Counted from the stretch's first letter, positions 35,596 to 44,283 are shown. The stretch is DNA of 64,000 nt from Candidatus Methanimicrococcus labiotermitis (GCA_009784005.1 WRCE01000004.1:1-64000); one strand, 5' to 3'. Numbers and translations are program-made. The notes: generated by a model not told the origin, from the letters alone.

Positions 35596-36966
35596 ATGGG
35601 CGAGAAAAAGGGCGTCAAGGCATTTTTGAAGAAAACGTTTGAGTTAAAAAAGAAGCCGGAAGATGAAGTGAAGGCAGAAAGCGCGGCTAAGAAACCGGCG
35701 GCGACAAAACCGACAGCGACAAAACCGGCGGCGACAAAGCAAGCAGCGGCAAAGCCGGCAGCACAAACTTCAAAACCAACGCAGAAGGCGCCTCCGAAAA
35801 CAGCACCCAAAACAACGGCAGCCAGACAGGCGGCAACCAAAACAACGGCAACCAAACCGGCGGCAACCAAAACAACGGCAACCAAACCGGCGGCAACCAA
35901 AACCACGGCAACCAAACCGGCGGCAACCAAAACCACGGCAACCAAACCGGCGGCAACCAAAACAACGGCAACCAAACCGGCGGCAACCAAACCGGCGGCA
36001 GCCAGACCGGCAGCGCCCAAAACCACGGTATCCAAAACGGCGGCAACCTCAAAAGAAACAGGCAGCGCCGCTTCAAAAAAGCAGGTCGAATTTTCAAATA
36101 AAATGACGAAAGCCGATAGCGTTCGTTTTTTCATTTACAGGAATTACTTGAAGCCCGCGAAATTGAGAGGGCAAAATAAGATGACGTTGGTCGCCGGCGA
36201 TGTTCATAAAGACATGGGATTAAAGGCGGAAATGCCGACCGTGGCGTCGGCGATGAAAGTTCGGATTGACAAACTGTATGACGTTGAAATTTTGGATGTT
36301 AAACCGCCGGGCGGCGCCAACTCGAAGTTGACCGTGAGATATGATTTAAGAAATTTGTACATGGAAGCGGAAGAGAAAAATGAAAAGCCCGCCGCCGGTA
36401 AAACGGACATGCCGAAATCGGAAAGAAGCGGGAAGGGGAAGGCTGCGGCTGACGCGCCTGTTGATGCCGGAAGCAATTATATGGTGTTAAAAGAGCTGGA
36501 AGAGAAACTGAGGCAATTCGTTTCCGACCGCAACACCTCTAAATTCGGGAAGGAATGGTGGAAAGGCACCGATATGAGTTTCTTGGCGGACCGCTGGAAA
36601 GAACGACGAATCATGAATGAGCGGACGAGCGCCGGCAAAAAAGACGGACAAAGTGAAGTGCTGATCAATTACGCCAGCTTCAGCGACTACCGCAGAATCA
36701 TCAATAATCCGTTTGCGTGGGATGCGTTTAAAGAGTATTTCCCCAACCGCGGCTGGATTATTCAGCGTTTGGAAGAACTCGACCCGATCAGAAACGCGAT
36801 CATGCATCATACGCCGCTTGATGACGACGACACGATTCGCCTCGGTTTGTATGCCAGAGATATTTTGAAAATCATTGACAAGGCAACCGGAAAGGCGGAA
36901 AATAAAGAAAAACAAAACAAAGAAAAACAAAATAATGAAAAAGCGAAAACGGCAAATAAAAAATAA
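35596..36966 (+). CDS. Swt1-like HEPN protein with Lys/Ala/Thr-repeat N-terminal tail
   Basis: 456 residues in three parts. Residues 1-165: basic tail of a 10-residue repeat (TKTTATKPAA) encoded by a 30-bp tandem array (DNA about 35820-36000), histone H1-like in composition. Residues about 170-255: a compact domain (VRFFIYRNYLKPAK, LVAGDVHKDMGLK, ASAMKVRIDKLYDV) that looks like a winged-helix or nucleic-acid-binding unit. Residues about 295-430: a Swt1-type HEPN domain with R-x4-H as RNAIMH (DPIRNAIMHHTPLD). A Lys/Glu/Gln repeat ends it. Likely an RNase; substrate unknown. A TATA-like TTTATATATA lies at 35442-35452. Confidence 0.68.
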   Translation: MGEKKGVKAFLKKTFELKKKPEDEVKAESAAKKPAATKPTATKPAATKQAAAKPAAQTSKPTQKAPPKTAPKTTAARQAATKTTATKPAATKTTATKPAATKTTATKPAATKTTATKPAATKTTATKPAATKPAAARPAAPKTTVSKTAATSKETGSAASKKQVEFSNKMTKADSVRFFIYRNYLKPAKLRGQNKMTLVAGDVHKDMGLKAEMPTVASAMKVRIDKLYDVEILDVKPPGGANSKLTVRYDLRNLYMEAEEKNEKPAAGKTDMPKSERSGKGKAAADAPVDAGSNYMVLKELEEKLRQFVSDRNTSKFGKEWWKGTDMSFLADRWKERRIMNERTSAGKKDGQSEVLINYASFSDYRRIINNPFAWDAFKEYFPNRGWIIQRLEELDPIRNAIMHHTPLDDDDTIRLGLYARDILKIIDKATGKAENKEKQNKEKQNNEKAKTANKK

Positions 36967-37050
36967 GACAAAAAGCAAAGACAAAAACAAGAATACACAA
37001 AGACAAAAACGAGAAGACACAAAGACAAAAACGAGAATACATTAAGAAAA
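36965..37050. repeat. ACAAAAACGAGAATACACAAAG array
   Basis: Three to four copies of a 23-24-bp A-rich unit starting at the stop codon of the HEPN gene. Confidence 0.75.
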
Positions 37051-37091
37051 ATCAGAAATAATTCAGGGCGAAAAAAGGGACGGGAAAGACA

Positions 37092-37706
37092 ATGAGAAGT
37101 GGTGTGAAAACAGACGGGCACGAACTCAGCCGGCAAGACAAGGACAATGTGGCGGCCTTACTTCAAATCGCGAAAGAAGCGGGCGCCGCCGAGGCGCTGT
37201 ACATCGATACAAACGATGTTGTTGTCGATGACCGCGTTCGCTTGAAATGTTTGGTTCCGCTTTGCCGCCATTACGGCGACCTTGTTTGCCCGCCGAATGT
37301 TCCCGAACCGGAAGAGTTCAGAAAATATTTGAAATTATATCGCTTTGGCCTTCTCGTTTCAACCGAATACGAAAACCCCCCAAAACCGAAATCACTGATA
37401 GATTCGGAGGAAATCTCCAAAGAAATTCGTAAGAAATCGGTTGATTTGTCAGACATCCTTTTGAAATTGGAAGGCATATCGCTCCAAAAAGGCTACCGTT
37501 TCGCTGCCGGATTTACCGGCGGCAGCTGCCGTTATTGCGACAACTGCGTCAAAACGGGCGGCGAATGCAAAACACCATACAGGGCGCGGCCATCCATGGA
37601 AGCGGTCGGCGTCGATGTCGTTGAAACACTGCGAAACGCGGACATGGAATTAGAGTTTCCGGTCGGCGACAAAGTGCAGTGGTGGGGACTTTTGTTGGTG
37701 GATTAA
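37092..37706 (+). CDS. DUF2284 metal-binding protein
   Basis: 204 residues, DUF2284 family of predicted metal-binding proteins. Cysteines: KCLVPLCRHYGDLVCPPNVP (residues about 53-72) and GSCRYCDNCVKTGGECKTPYRARPSMEAVGVDV (139-172), enough for an iron-sulfur or zinc site. Common in methanogens; biochemical role unknown. Followed by a clear terminator. Confidence 0.9.
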   Translation: MRSGVKTDGHELSRQDKDNVAALLQIAKEAGAAEALYIDTNDVVVDDRVRLKCLVPLCRHYGDLVCPPNVPEPEEFRKYLKLYRFGLLVSTEYENPPKPKSLIDSEEISKEIRKKSVDLSDILLKLEGISLQKGYRFAAGFTGGSCRYCDNCVKTGGECKTPYRARPSMEAVGVDVVETLRNADMELEFPVGDKVQWWGLLLVD

Positions 37707-37721
37707 CGCAGGATTCGCATA

Positions 37722-37748
37722 ACCGCCGACGAATCGGCGGTGTTTTTT
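37722..37748 (+). terminator. Terminator after the DUF2284 gene
   Basis: ACCGCCGA / TCGGCGGT stem of eight pairs with a CGAA tetraloop, followed by GTTTTTT. Starts 16 bases after the stop. Confidence 0.8.
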
Positions 37749-37759
37749 CACATTTCACT

Positions 37760-38010
37760 TTTATTCATATTTTTTTCATATTTTTTTCATTTTTCACATT
37801 TCAAAATTAAACGGTTTAGCGTTTTCTGTCGCTCTTCGTTTTCTTTTTTCACATTTCAAATTTAAACGGTTTAGTGTTTCCTGCCGCCCTTCGTTTTCTT
37901 TTTTCACATTTCAAATTTAAACGGTTTGCGTCTCCTGTCGCTCTTCGTTTTCTTTTTTCACATTTCAAATTTAAACGGTTTGCATTTCCTGCCGCTCTTC
38001 GTTTTCTTTT
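37760..38010. repeat. ~57-bp array made of the P-ATPase gene's 3' end
   Basis: Four copies of a 55-60-bp unit (TTCACATTTCAAATTTAAACGG, then TGCCGCTCTTCGTTTTC). The last copy lies inside the ATPase gene: on the minus strand it encodes the final residues (KENEERQEMQTV) and the stop. The earlier copies are degenerate duplicates of that gene end. Confidence 0.85.
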
Positions 38011-40874
38011 TTATAATACTTGTATCTTGAAACCGCTTTCCCGAATTCGATGAACAAAAGCATGCCGATACAAAGAGCCAGAATCACTGCCCATTGACTG
38101 ATCGACAGCGCGACGAGGCCGAAACTGTCCCGAAGAAACGGAACCAAAACAAGGATGACCTGAAGGGCGGCGGGACCGAAAAAGGCGGCCCACAAGTACG
38201 GGTGTTCTTTCGGGTGGATTTTAAAGATGCTGCTGCGTTCCGATTGGAAGCCGAGAGCGATGAAGAGCTCAATCAAGCCGAGCGTCATAAACGCCATCGT
38301 CACGCCGGCCTGAGGCGATGTTCTGCTGCCGACATAATAAGCGGCTAACGTGAAAAGGGCGGCGCCCGTGCCGATGATTGCGATATTCAGCCACTGTTTT
38401 TTTGTCAAAAACGGTACCTTCTGGTCGCGCGGCTTTCTGTCCATGACGTCTTTTTCGGGGGGCTCAACGCCGAGAGCGAGCGCGGGGAATGAATCCGTGA
38501 CCAAATTGATCCATAAAAGATGGATCGGTGACATAAGCATAAAACCGAAAATCGTCGCGGTCAAAATAGCGACAACTTCGCCGAAATTGGTTGAGAACAG
38601 GAAGCTGACGATTTTATGAATGTTATCAAAAATGCCGCGCCCCTCTTTGACGGCAATCACAATGGTTGTAAAATTGTCGTCCGTCAAAACCATATCCGAG
38701 GCGCCTTTGGACACTTCCGTTCCTGCGATGCCCATGCCGACGCCGATGTCCGCCCGTTTCAAAGCCGGCGCGTCGTTGACCCCGTCGCCGGTCATCGCCA
38801 CAATCTTGCCGCGCTTTTGCCAAGCGTCCACGATTCTGACTTTGTGCTCAGGCGAAACGCGGGAGTAAACACCGATTTTGGAAATCATTTTGCCCAGCTC
38901 GGCATCGCTCATCTCTTCCAGCTCCGCGCCGGTGATTGCGATTCTGCCGTCATCGAGTAAACCCAAATCATTCGCAATCGCGACAGCCGTCGTCTTGTGG
39001 TCGCCCGTAATCATAACAGGAGTAATGCCTGCTTTGCGGCAGACTTTGATAGTCTCTTTCACCTCAGGCCGCGCCGGATCAATCATGCCGGACAGGCCGC
39101 AGAAAATCAACCCGTTTTCCGTCCCTTCGATATCATCGGGATTGACAGCGTCAGCGTCTTTGTAGGAAAAAGCCAACACGCGCAGCGCTTTTTGGGCCAT
39201 TTCTTCGTTCGCCGCCAATATTTCCTTTCGCATGTCGTCCGTCATCGGAACAACGTGTCCGTCACGGTAGGCGGAAACGGAGCGCTCGACAATGCTTTCG
39301 GCCGCGCCTTTGACATAAATGCGAACGCCGGTGCAACCATTGATGCCAACGTTGGTGCCAACGCCGATGCCGATGTGATTGCAGGTGCGGTCGCCGGTGC
39401 CAACGTCGGTGCCAACGTCGGTGCCAACGTCGATGTGATTGCAGGTGCGGTCACTGGTGCCAACGCCGATGTGATCATCGATGTGATTGCAGGCGCGGTC
39501 GCCGGTGCCAACGTCGGTGCCAACGCCGACGCAAACGCCGACGCAAACGCCGCCCGATTCATGTGAAACGGCAACGGTTGAACGTTTTCGTTCGGAATCG
39601 AACGGTATTTCCCCCGCCCGTACTCTGTTTCTGAGTTGGTCGGCGGTTTGAAGGTTGTGGTTAATCAGATAATCCAAAAAGGCGTTTTCTGTCGGGTCGC
39701 CGATTGGTTTGCCGGCTTCATCAATGCGCGAATCGTTGCAGTTGGCAAACGCTTCTGTAATCGGTTTTAACTTCTCAGAGTTCGGGTCATCAATGTCTTC
39801 AAAGACCCACATCTTTTTCACCGTCATCCGATTCTGCGTCAGCGTTCCTGTTTTATCGGAACAGATGACTTGCGTCGATCCGAGGGTTTCAACAGCGGGC
39901 AAACGCCTGACCAAAGCCCCGCGTTTTGCCATGCGAGACATGCCAAGCGCCAGCACAATCGTCACGGAGACGACCAAGCCCTCGGGAATGGCAGCGACCG
40001 CTAATGAAACGGCGGTCAGGAACATGGTGGCGGTATCCAGTCCCGTCAAATAGCCGATGACAAAAACGGCGATACAGATGAAAATGACAAAAACAGAAAC
40101 GTGTTTTGAAAGCTGATTTAATTTCTTTTGAAGCGGCGTGATTTCCTTTGTCGTCTCAGAAAGCCGACTCGCGATTTTTCCGATTTGCGTCTTCATGCCT
40201 GTTGCGACAACGATACCGCGGCCGCGGCCGTAAACGACGTTCGTCCCCATGAACGCCATATTCGTTTGGTCGCCGAGAGAAATGTTCTTGTTATCGGCAT
40301 CGGCGAGAACCTCAACGCCTTTTGTAATCGGGACGGACTCGCCGGTCAGCGCCGATTCTTCAATTCTGAGTGAATTGGATTCCTGAACTCTGAGGTCGGC
40401 CGGAATCGAATCACCCGCTTCCGCAATCACAATGTCGCCGGTGACAACCTCCGATGCCGGAATATCTTTAACAAAACCGTTTCGAAGAACGCGAGCATAA
40501 GGCGCCGCCATCTTTTTCAAAGCGTCAAGAGCGTTACCCGCCTTATATTCTTGAATAGTTCCCAAAACAGCGTTGACGAGAACAACAAGAACGATAATGA
40601 TTGTGTCAATCGGAAAGTGGCCGTCAATATAGCTGACATAAGCCGTAATCAGCGCCGCCGCAATCAAAACCCAAATCATCAAATCTTTAAACTGTGACAA
40701 AAAAATAGAACCGACAGAATCTTTCCCCTTTTCTTCCAAAACGTTTGGCCCGAACTCTTTCAGGCGGGCTGCGGCTTCTTCGGCGGTGAGCCCTTCGGGA
40801 TTCGTCTCCAAAAGATTGCACGTCTCGTCCGGCGATAAGGAGCACCAATCATTGGGCGATTTATCAGGATTCAT
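37971..40874 (-). CDS. Ca2+-type P-type ATPase with repeat insertion
   Basis: P2-type cation ATPase of 967 residues, SERCA/PMR1-like, exporting Ca2+ or Mn2+. Visible: N-terminal cation ATPase domain, TGES (near residue 178), VAAIPEGL ion-site helix (near 296), phosphorylation site CSDKTGTLTQNR (near 338), MTGDGVNDAPALKRADIGVGMG hinge, and six C-terminal helices. In the nucleotide-binding domain, residues about 438-515, a tandem repeat (DNA 39330-39560) inserts Val-Gly-Thr-Asp and Cys-Asn-His-Ile units between AVSHESGG and VRIYVKGAAE. The insertion is in frame, so the enzyme may still work with an extra loop. Confidence 0.93.
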   Translation of the reverse strand: MNPDKSPNDWCSLSPDETCNLLETNPEGLTAEEAAARLKEFGPNVLEEKGKDSVGSIFLSQFKDLMIWVLIAAALITAYVSYIDGHFPIDTIIIVLVVLVNAVLGTIQEYKAGNALDALKKMAAPYARVLRNGFVKDIPASEVVTGDIVIAEAGDSIPADLRVQESNSLRIEESALTGESVPITKGVEVLADADNKNISLGDQTNMAFMGTNVVYGRGRGIVVATGMKTQIGKIASRLSETTKEITPLQKKLNQLSKHVSVFVIFICIAVFVIGYLTGLDTATMFLTAVSLAVAAIPEGLVVSVTIVLALGMSRMAKRGALVRRLPAVETLGSTQVICSDKTGTLTQNRMTVKKMWVFEDIDDPNSEKLKPITEAFANCNDSRIDEAGKPIGDPTENAFLDYLINHNLQTADQLRNRVRAGEIPFDSERKRSTVAVSHESGGVCVGVCVGVGTDVGTGDRACNHIDDHIGVGTSDRTCNHIDVGTDVGTDVGTGDRTCNHIGIGVGTNVGINGCTGVRIYVKGAAESIVERSVSAYRDGHVVPMTDDMRKEILAANEEMAQKALRVLAFSYKDADAVNPDDIEGTENGLIFCGLSGMIDPARPEVKETIKVCRKAGITPVMITGDHKTTAVAIANDLGLLDDGRIAITGAELEEMSDAELGKMISKIGVYSRVSPEHKVRIVDAWQKRGKIVAMTGDGVNDAPALKRADIGVGMGIAGTEVSKGASDMVLTDDNFTTIVIAVKEGRGIFDNIHKIVSFLFSTNFGEVVAILTATIFGFMLMSPIHLLWINLVTDSFPALALGVEPPEKDVMDRKPRDQKVPFLTKKQWLNIAIIGTGAALFTLAAYYVGSRTSPQAGVTMAFMTLGLIELFIALGFQSERSSIFKIHPKEHPYLWAAFFGPAALQVILVLVPFLRDSFGLVALSISQWAVILALCIGMLLFIEFGKAVSRYKYYKKENEERQEMQTV

Positions 40875-41158
40875 GTCATCAACCGTCTATTATTTTTCCA
40901 AAAATATGCTTGAAAACAACTGTAAGCAATGCAATAGTATATCAAAGTTCCTTTTCCCGAGTCAAAGTCCTATATCAATTATATCAATGAAACATATCAA
41001 TGAAACATATCAATGAAACATATCAATGAAACATATCAATGAAACAATAAAACAAGCCATTCGTCATTATATTTTGCTCATAATGTCTCAGATTACCATT
41101 GTTTTATCTATCAAATCTCAGATTGCCGGTGTTTTATCTATTAAATCTCAAATTCTCA
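40875..41158. repeat. ATATCAATGAAAC array and related repeats
   Basis: From about 40980 to 41050, five or six copies of a 13-bp unit (ATATCAATGAAAC) lie upstream of the P-ATPase; 41095-41160 then holds two copies of a ~30-bp unit starting GTTTTATCTAT. No gene. Confidence 0.8.
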
Positions 41159-41213
41159 CCGCTAATTCCGAATTTGACCGAAGCGAAGCGAAGGGCAAAA
41201 TCGGAATTTGCGG
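41159..41213. repeat. Long imperfect hairpin
   Basis: CCGCTAATTCCGA (41159-41171) pairs with TCGGAATTTGCGG (41201-41213) with one mismatch, and the stem can extend inward (TTTGACC / GGGCAAA) around a GAAGCGAAGCGAA loop. Similar in style to the 17.7/20.7 kb hairpin element but with different sequence. Confidence 0.7.
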
Positions 41214-41299
41214 CTCACGACTATGAAAATTAAGTAATAAGACAGTTTTTTATGCAGTTTCGTGCAGTTCTGTGAGTTCTATGCAATTCCGATTACTTA

Positions 41300-41431
41300 C
41301 TACATCTGTCTGCATCAGCCTACATCTGTCTGCATCAGCCTACATCTGTCTGCATCAGCCTACATCTGTCTGCATCAGCCTACATCTGTCTGCATCAGCC
41401 TACATCTGTCTGCATCAGCCTACATCTGTCA
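41300..41431. repeat. 20-bp tandem array CATCTGTCTGCATCAGCCTA
   Basis: Six and a half nearly perfect 20-bp copies with no spacers, so not a CRISPR. It lies between the two hairpins of this gene-free interval. Confidence 0.92.
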
Positions 41432-41442
41432 TTATTAGGAAT

Positions 41443-41494
41443 AGCCGTTCGCTTTGTCACCGCCTTCGGCGGCGCCTGCAGCGAACGGTCGGCT
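41443..41494. terminator. Branched hairpin downstream of the CDF gene
   Basis: AGCCGTTCGCT (41443-41453) pairs with AGCGAACGG-TC-GGCT (41480-41494), enclosing a perfect CCGCC-TTC-GGCGG stem (41460-41472). It lies about 105 bases beyond the CDF stop; it could terminate that transcript or be a mobile REP-like unit. Between it and the CDF gene are TTTTTCCACCTGC repeats (41515-41575). Confidence 0.5.
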
Positions 41495-41599
41495 TTTGGG
41501 GTTTCACTGTTAAAGTTCCTTTTTCCACCTGCTTTTTCCACCTGCTTATTCTACCTGCTTTTTTACCGTCTGTTTTCACCGGCGTTTGAAAGCGTTTTG

Positions 41600-42640
41600 T
41601 TACAACCCGTCTAAAATATGTTTCTCCCGATCTATTTTAGAGTCCACGAACGGTTCGACTTTAACGATGACATAAATATCGGAACCAAACCTGTCCTTCA
41701 AACACTTTTCAATATTTCTTTGGATCTCGGCGGCTTCTTTGACAGTTAAATTCTCATCCACCATGATATGCATATCCATGGCTTTGGAGCTGCCGAGCTT
41801 TCGCGTTTTGAGAGAGTGGAGATTCAAAACGCCGCCGCAGCTCAACACAATCGTTTTGATCTCATCATTAATTTCGAGACCGAGGGAGGCTTCCATCAAC
41901 TCATTGATGCTTTTGTAACCAATCCCGACCGCGATGTAAATCAGGTAAAACGATAGGAGAATGGCAATGATGGGGTCCATGAGAATCCATTGACCGCCGA
42001 GAAAAACGGCAAGGCCGATACCTGCGGCAACGCCGATTGATGAAAAAGCGTCTGACCGGTGATGCCACGCATTCGCTTCAATCATGTCGTTGTTCAACTT
42101 TTTCGCGACACTGTGCGTATGCCGGTAAAGCAACTCTTTTAAAATAACCGTAAAAATCGCGATGTAAAATGTGATGATTGACGGTTTCTCAAGCGGCATT
42201 CCCTGCATAAATTGATAAATCTTAAAGCTGCCCGCAAAGAGCATCAACAAACCGACGGATAAAAGAACGATGCCGATGACGACGGATGCCAAAGTTTCTA
42301 TTTTTTTGTGGCCGTAATTATGAGACTCGTCTTCGGGTTTCGCGGAAAAACGAATGCTGAACATGACCAAAAAGTCAGTGAGCAAATCGGAAAGAGTATG
42401 CATACTGTCGGCAACCAAAGCGACACTGTTACCGAGAACGCCGGCAACCGCCTGAACGATTGTCAAAACGAAGTTCGTGACGATACCGAGAGCCGTAGCG
42501 CGGACACCTTCTTTTGCCATCGACGCTTCGGACTTCGCCGTCTTTTGATCTTCCGAAGAACCGGTCTCTAAACCCTCAAGGCTGTTTGAATCTGCCACTG
42601 TGAATACACCTTCTGAATTCATTCCCAAAAAAATAAACAT
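41600..42640 (-). CDS. Cation diffusion facilitator family transporter
   Basis: Divalent metal/proton antiporter (Zn2+, Fe2+, Co2+ or Mn2+ export), 346 residues. Six transmembrane helices; metal-site motifs ALVADSMHTLSDLLTDF in helix 2 and NAWHHRSDAFSS in helix 5, followed by the cytoplasmic C-terminal domain (LHSLKTRKLGSSKAMDMHIMVDE). The N-terminal ~30 residues are acidic and non-conserved. An ATG at 42622 is an alternative start. Confidence 0.94.
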   Translation of the reverse strand: MFIFLGMNSEGVFTVADSNSLEGLETGSSEDQKTAKSEASMAKEGVRATALGIVTNFVLTIVQAVAGVLGNSVALVADSMHTLSDLLTDFLVMFSIRFSAKPEDESHNYGHKKIETLASVVIGIVLLSVGLLMLFAGSFKIYQFMQGMPLEKPSIITFYIAIFTVILKELLYRHTHSVAKKLNNDMIEANAWHHRSDAFSSIGVAAGIGLAVFLGGQWILMDPIIAILLSFYLIYIAVGIGYKSINELMEASLGLEINDEIKTIVLSCGGVLNLHSLKTRKLGSSKAMDMHIMVDENLTVKEAAEIQRNIEKCLKDRFGSDIYVIVKVEPFVDSKIDREKHILDGL

Positions 42641-42661
42641 TAGATAAATAATGAATAAGCG

Positions 42662-42884
42662 ATAGGTAGTATTTAAAAAACAAACAAAACATATTTAGCT
42701 GATATCAATTTTTTTAAACGGAATGAATTGTTTTAAACGAAATGAATTGTTTTAAACGGAATGAATTGTTTTTACCTAACCGAAAATATAAAAACGGAAA
42801 ATGCAAAGAAGGAAATGCAAAAGAAAGAAATGCAGAAGAAGGAAATTAATGAAGGAATAAAGAAGGAATAAAGAAGGAACAAGA
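42662..42884. repeat. Repeats and serial ribosome-site motifs before thpR
   Basis: Three copies of TTGTTTTAAACGGAATGAA (42710-42775) and then AAAGAAGGAAT units (42795-42882), each with an AAGGA ribosome-site core; the last serves thpR. No gene. Confidence 0.75.
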
Positions 42885-43598
42885 ATGAGATTATTTATCG
42901 CCGTCAATTTCCCGCCGGAAACGAAACAAAAGCTTATGGGTATCATCGCTGATTTGAAAAAAGAATCAAAGGGAAATTTCACTAAACCCGAAAATCTGCA
43001 CATGACTTTGGCGTTTATCGGCGAAACCGGACGGGCGGCGGATATTAAAGAAGCGATGAACGAAGCAGCAGCAACAGTAGCAGCAACAGCAGCAACAGCA
43101 GCAACAACAGCAACAACAGCAACAACAGCAGCAACAGTAGCAACAGCAGCAACAGCAGCAGCAACAGCAGCAACAACAGCAACAGCAGCAACAACAGCAG
43201 CAACAACAGCAGCAACAACAGCAGCAACAACAGCAGCAGCCGTGAAATCAAAACATCTCCATTTGGAATTAAACGCGGTCGGTCGGTTCAAAAGGTCGGA
43301 CGAATCGTTGGTTTGGGCGGGCGGCGCATCGGAAACGCTTGAAGAAATACAGCGCCTTTTGGCGATTGCGCTGGAAAAGCGCGGCTTTGATATCGAAAAA
43401 AAGAAATGGACGCCGCATGTCACGTTGGGAAGACGTGTCAAATTCTTCAGTTTGAAAAAGGACGCTGACATCGACGCGTATTTGAAATCGTTCAACATCG
43501 ACTTTTCCGTCGATTTTGACGGCATTTGTTTGATGTCAAGCGAACACGAGAACGGCAATTTGGTCTATCGGGAAATTTACAAAGTTTCTGTTCCTTAA
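42885..43598 (+). CDS. thpR: RNA 2',3'-cyclic phosphodiesterase with Ala/Thr repeat insertion
   Basis: 2H phosphoesterase acting on 2',3'-cyclic phosphates (2'-5' RNA ligase family). Both catalytic motifs are present: HMTL with His39, and PHVTLGR with His near residue 177. Between them, residues about 62-120 are pure Ala/Thr (a few Val) encoded by a GCA/ACA trinucleotide array (43062-43243); removing it gives the usual ~180-residue length. The insertion falls after IKEAMNEA, so the fold would have to loop it out. Confidence 0.92.
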   Translation: MRLFIAVNFPPETKQKLMGIIADLKKESKGNFTKPENLHMTLAFIGETGRAADIKEAMNEAAATVAATAATAATTATTATTAATVATAATAAATAATTATAATTAATTAATTAATTAAAVKSKHLHLELNAVGRFKRSDESLVWAGGASETLEEIQRLLAIALEKRGFDIEKKKWTPHVTLGRRVKFFSLKKDADIDAYLKSFNIDFSVDFDGICLMSSEHENGNLVYREIYKVSVP

Positions 43599-43690
43599 AA
43601 CCTTATTTTTTGAGCCTTTCTTCCTTAAAACCTTGTTTTTTTGAGCATTTCTTCCTCAAAACCTTATTTTTTTGAGCCTTTCTTCCTTCA
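43590..43690. repeat. Array starting at the thpR stop
   Basis: Three copies of a ~35-bp unit (TTCCTTAAAACCTTATTTTTTGAGCCTTTC form). The first copy includes the last thpR codons and its TAA stop. Related sequence continues to about 43745. Confidence 0.85.
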
Positions 43691-43746
43691 ACCCCCCATT
43701 TCTTAAAACCCTTTTTTTTAACGCCTATCCTCATAACCCTCATCCC

Positions 43747-44283
43747 TTAATTGCCGCCGCGAATCGTTTTCTTAAAAATGATCTGATTATGAGTCAAATC
43801 AATGATGATGACTTCCTTCGCCTCGCCTCTTTCAATGATGTTTCGAGACGGCTTTTTCGTGCTTGAGGAAACGGGATAAGACAAAACCGCCATTCTGTTG
43901 TTTTCAATACCGCAAAGCGCTATGGATTCCCCAATCGCAAAAGACTCTTTTTGGAAGTGTGAAAAGTCCGCTTCCGTTTGATTAATCAGTATACGAATGT
44001 CAGAAACCTGCAACGGAGCGCCGCCTGCGTGTTCCAGCCGAATGACGGAATATTCGGCGCCCCCGACGGTGACCTTTTCCGCCCTCGCGTTCAGGCTGAC
44101 AGGCTGCGGCGGCGCTTTAAATTCAAAACTCATGACCTCAGACGCCAAATAACCTGCCATGACAACCGTAATCGCCAACAGAAGCAAAACGCCGACGACG
44201 GGAGAAACACCTCGCTTATCCGTCAGCATGTTCACTTTCGATCCGTTTCTTCTTTTCGTTTCTTTTTCGGAATTCATCATCAA
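43747..44283 (-). CDS. Archaeal type IV pilin-like protein
   Basis: 178 residues with a class III signal peptide: basic KRG immediately before VSPVVGVLLLLAITVVMAGYLASEV, matching the archaeal pilin N-terminal domain. Cleavage would fall after Gly in DKRG. The rest is a beta-rich exported domain. Probably assembled into a pilus or membrane-tethered; other pilus genes are not in the window. Several ATGs cluster at the start (44283, 44280, 44277). Confidence 0.82.
   Translation of the reverse strand: MMMNSEKETKRRNGSKVNMLTDKRGVSPVVGVLLLLAITVVMAGYLASEVMSFEFKAPPQPVSLNARAEKVTVGGAEYSVIRLEHAGGAPLQVSDIRILINQTEADFSHFQKESFAIGESIALCGIENNRMAVLSYPVSSSTKKPSRNIIERGEAKEVIIIDLTHNQIIFKKTIRGGN

Noticed and set aside
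35562-36134. Val/Ala-rich 190-residue minus-strand frame
   Set aside because: Antisense shadow of the Thr-Lys-Pro-Ala repeat in the HEPN gene.
43045-43251. Poly-leucine minus-strand frame, and a longer Ala/Val frame at 42776-43558
   Set aside because: Both are antisense readings of the trinucleotide array inside thpR.
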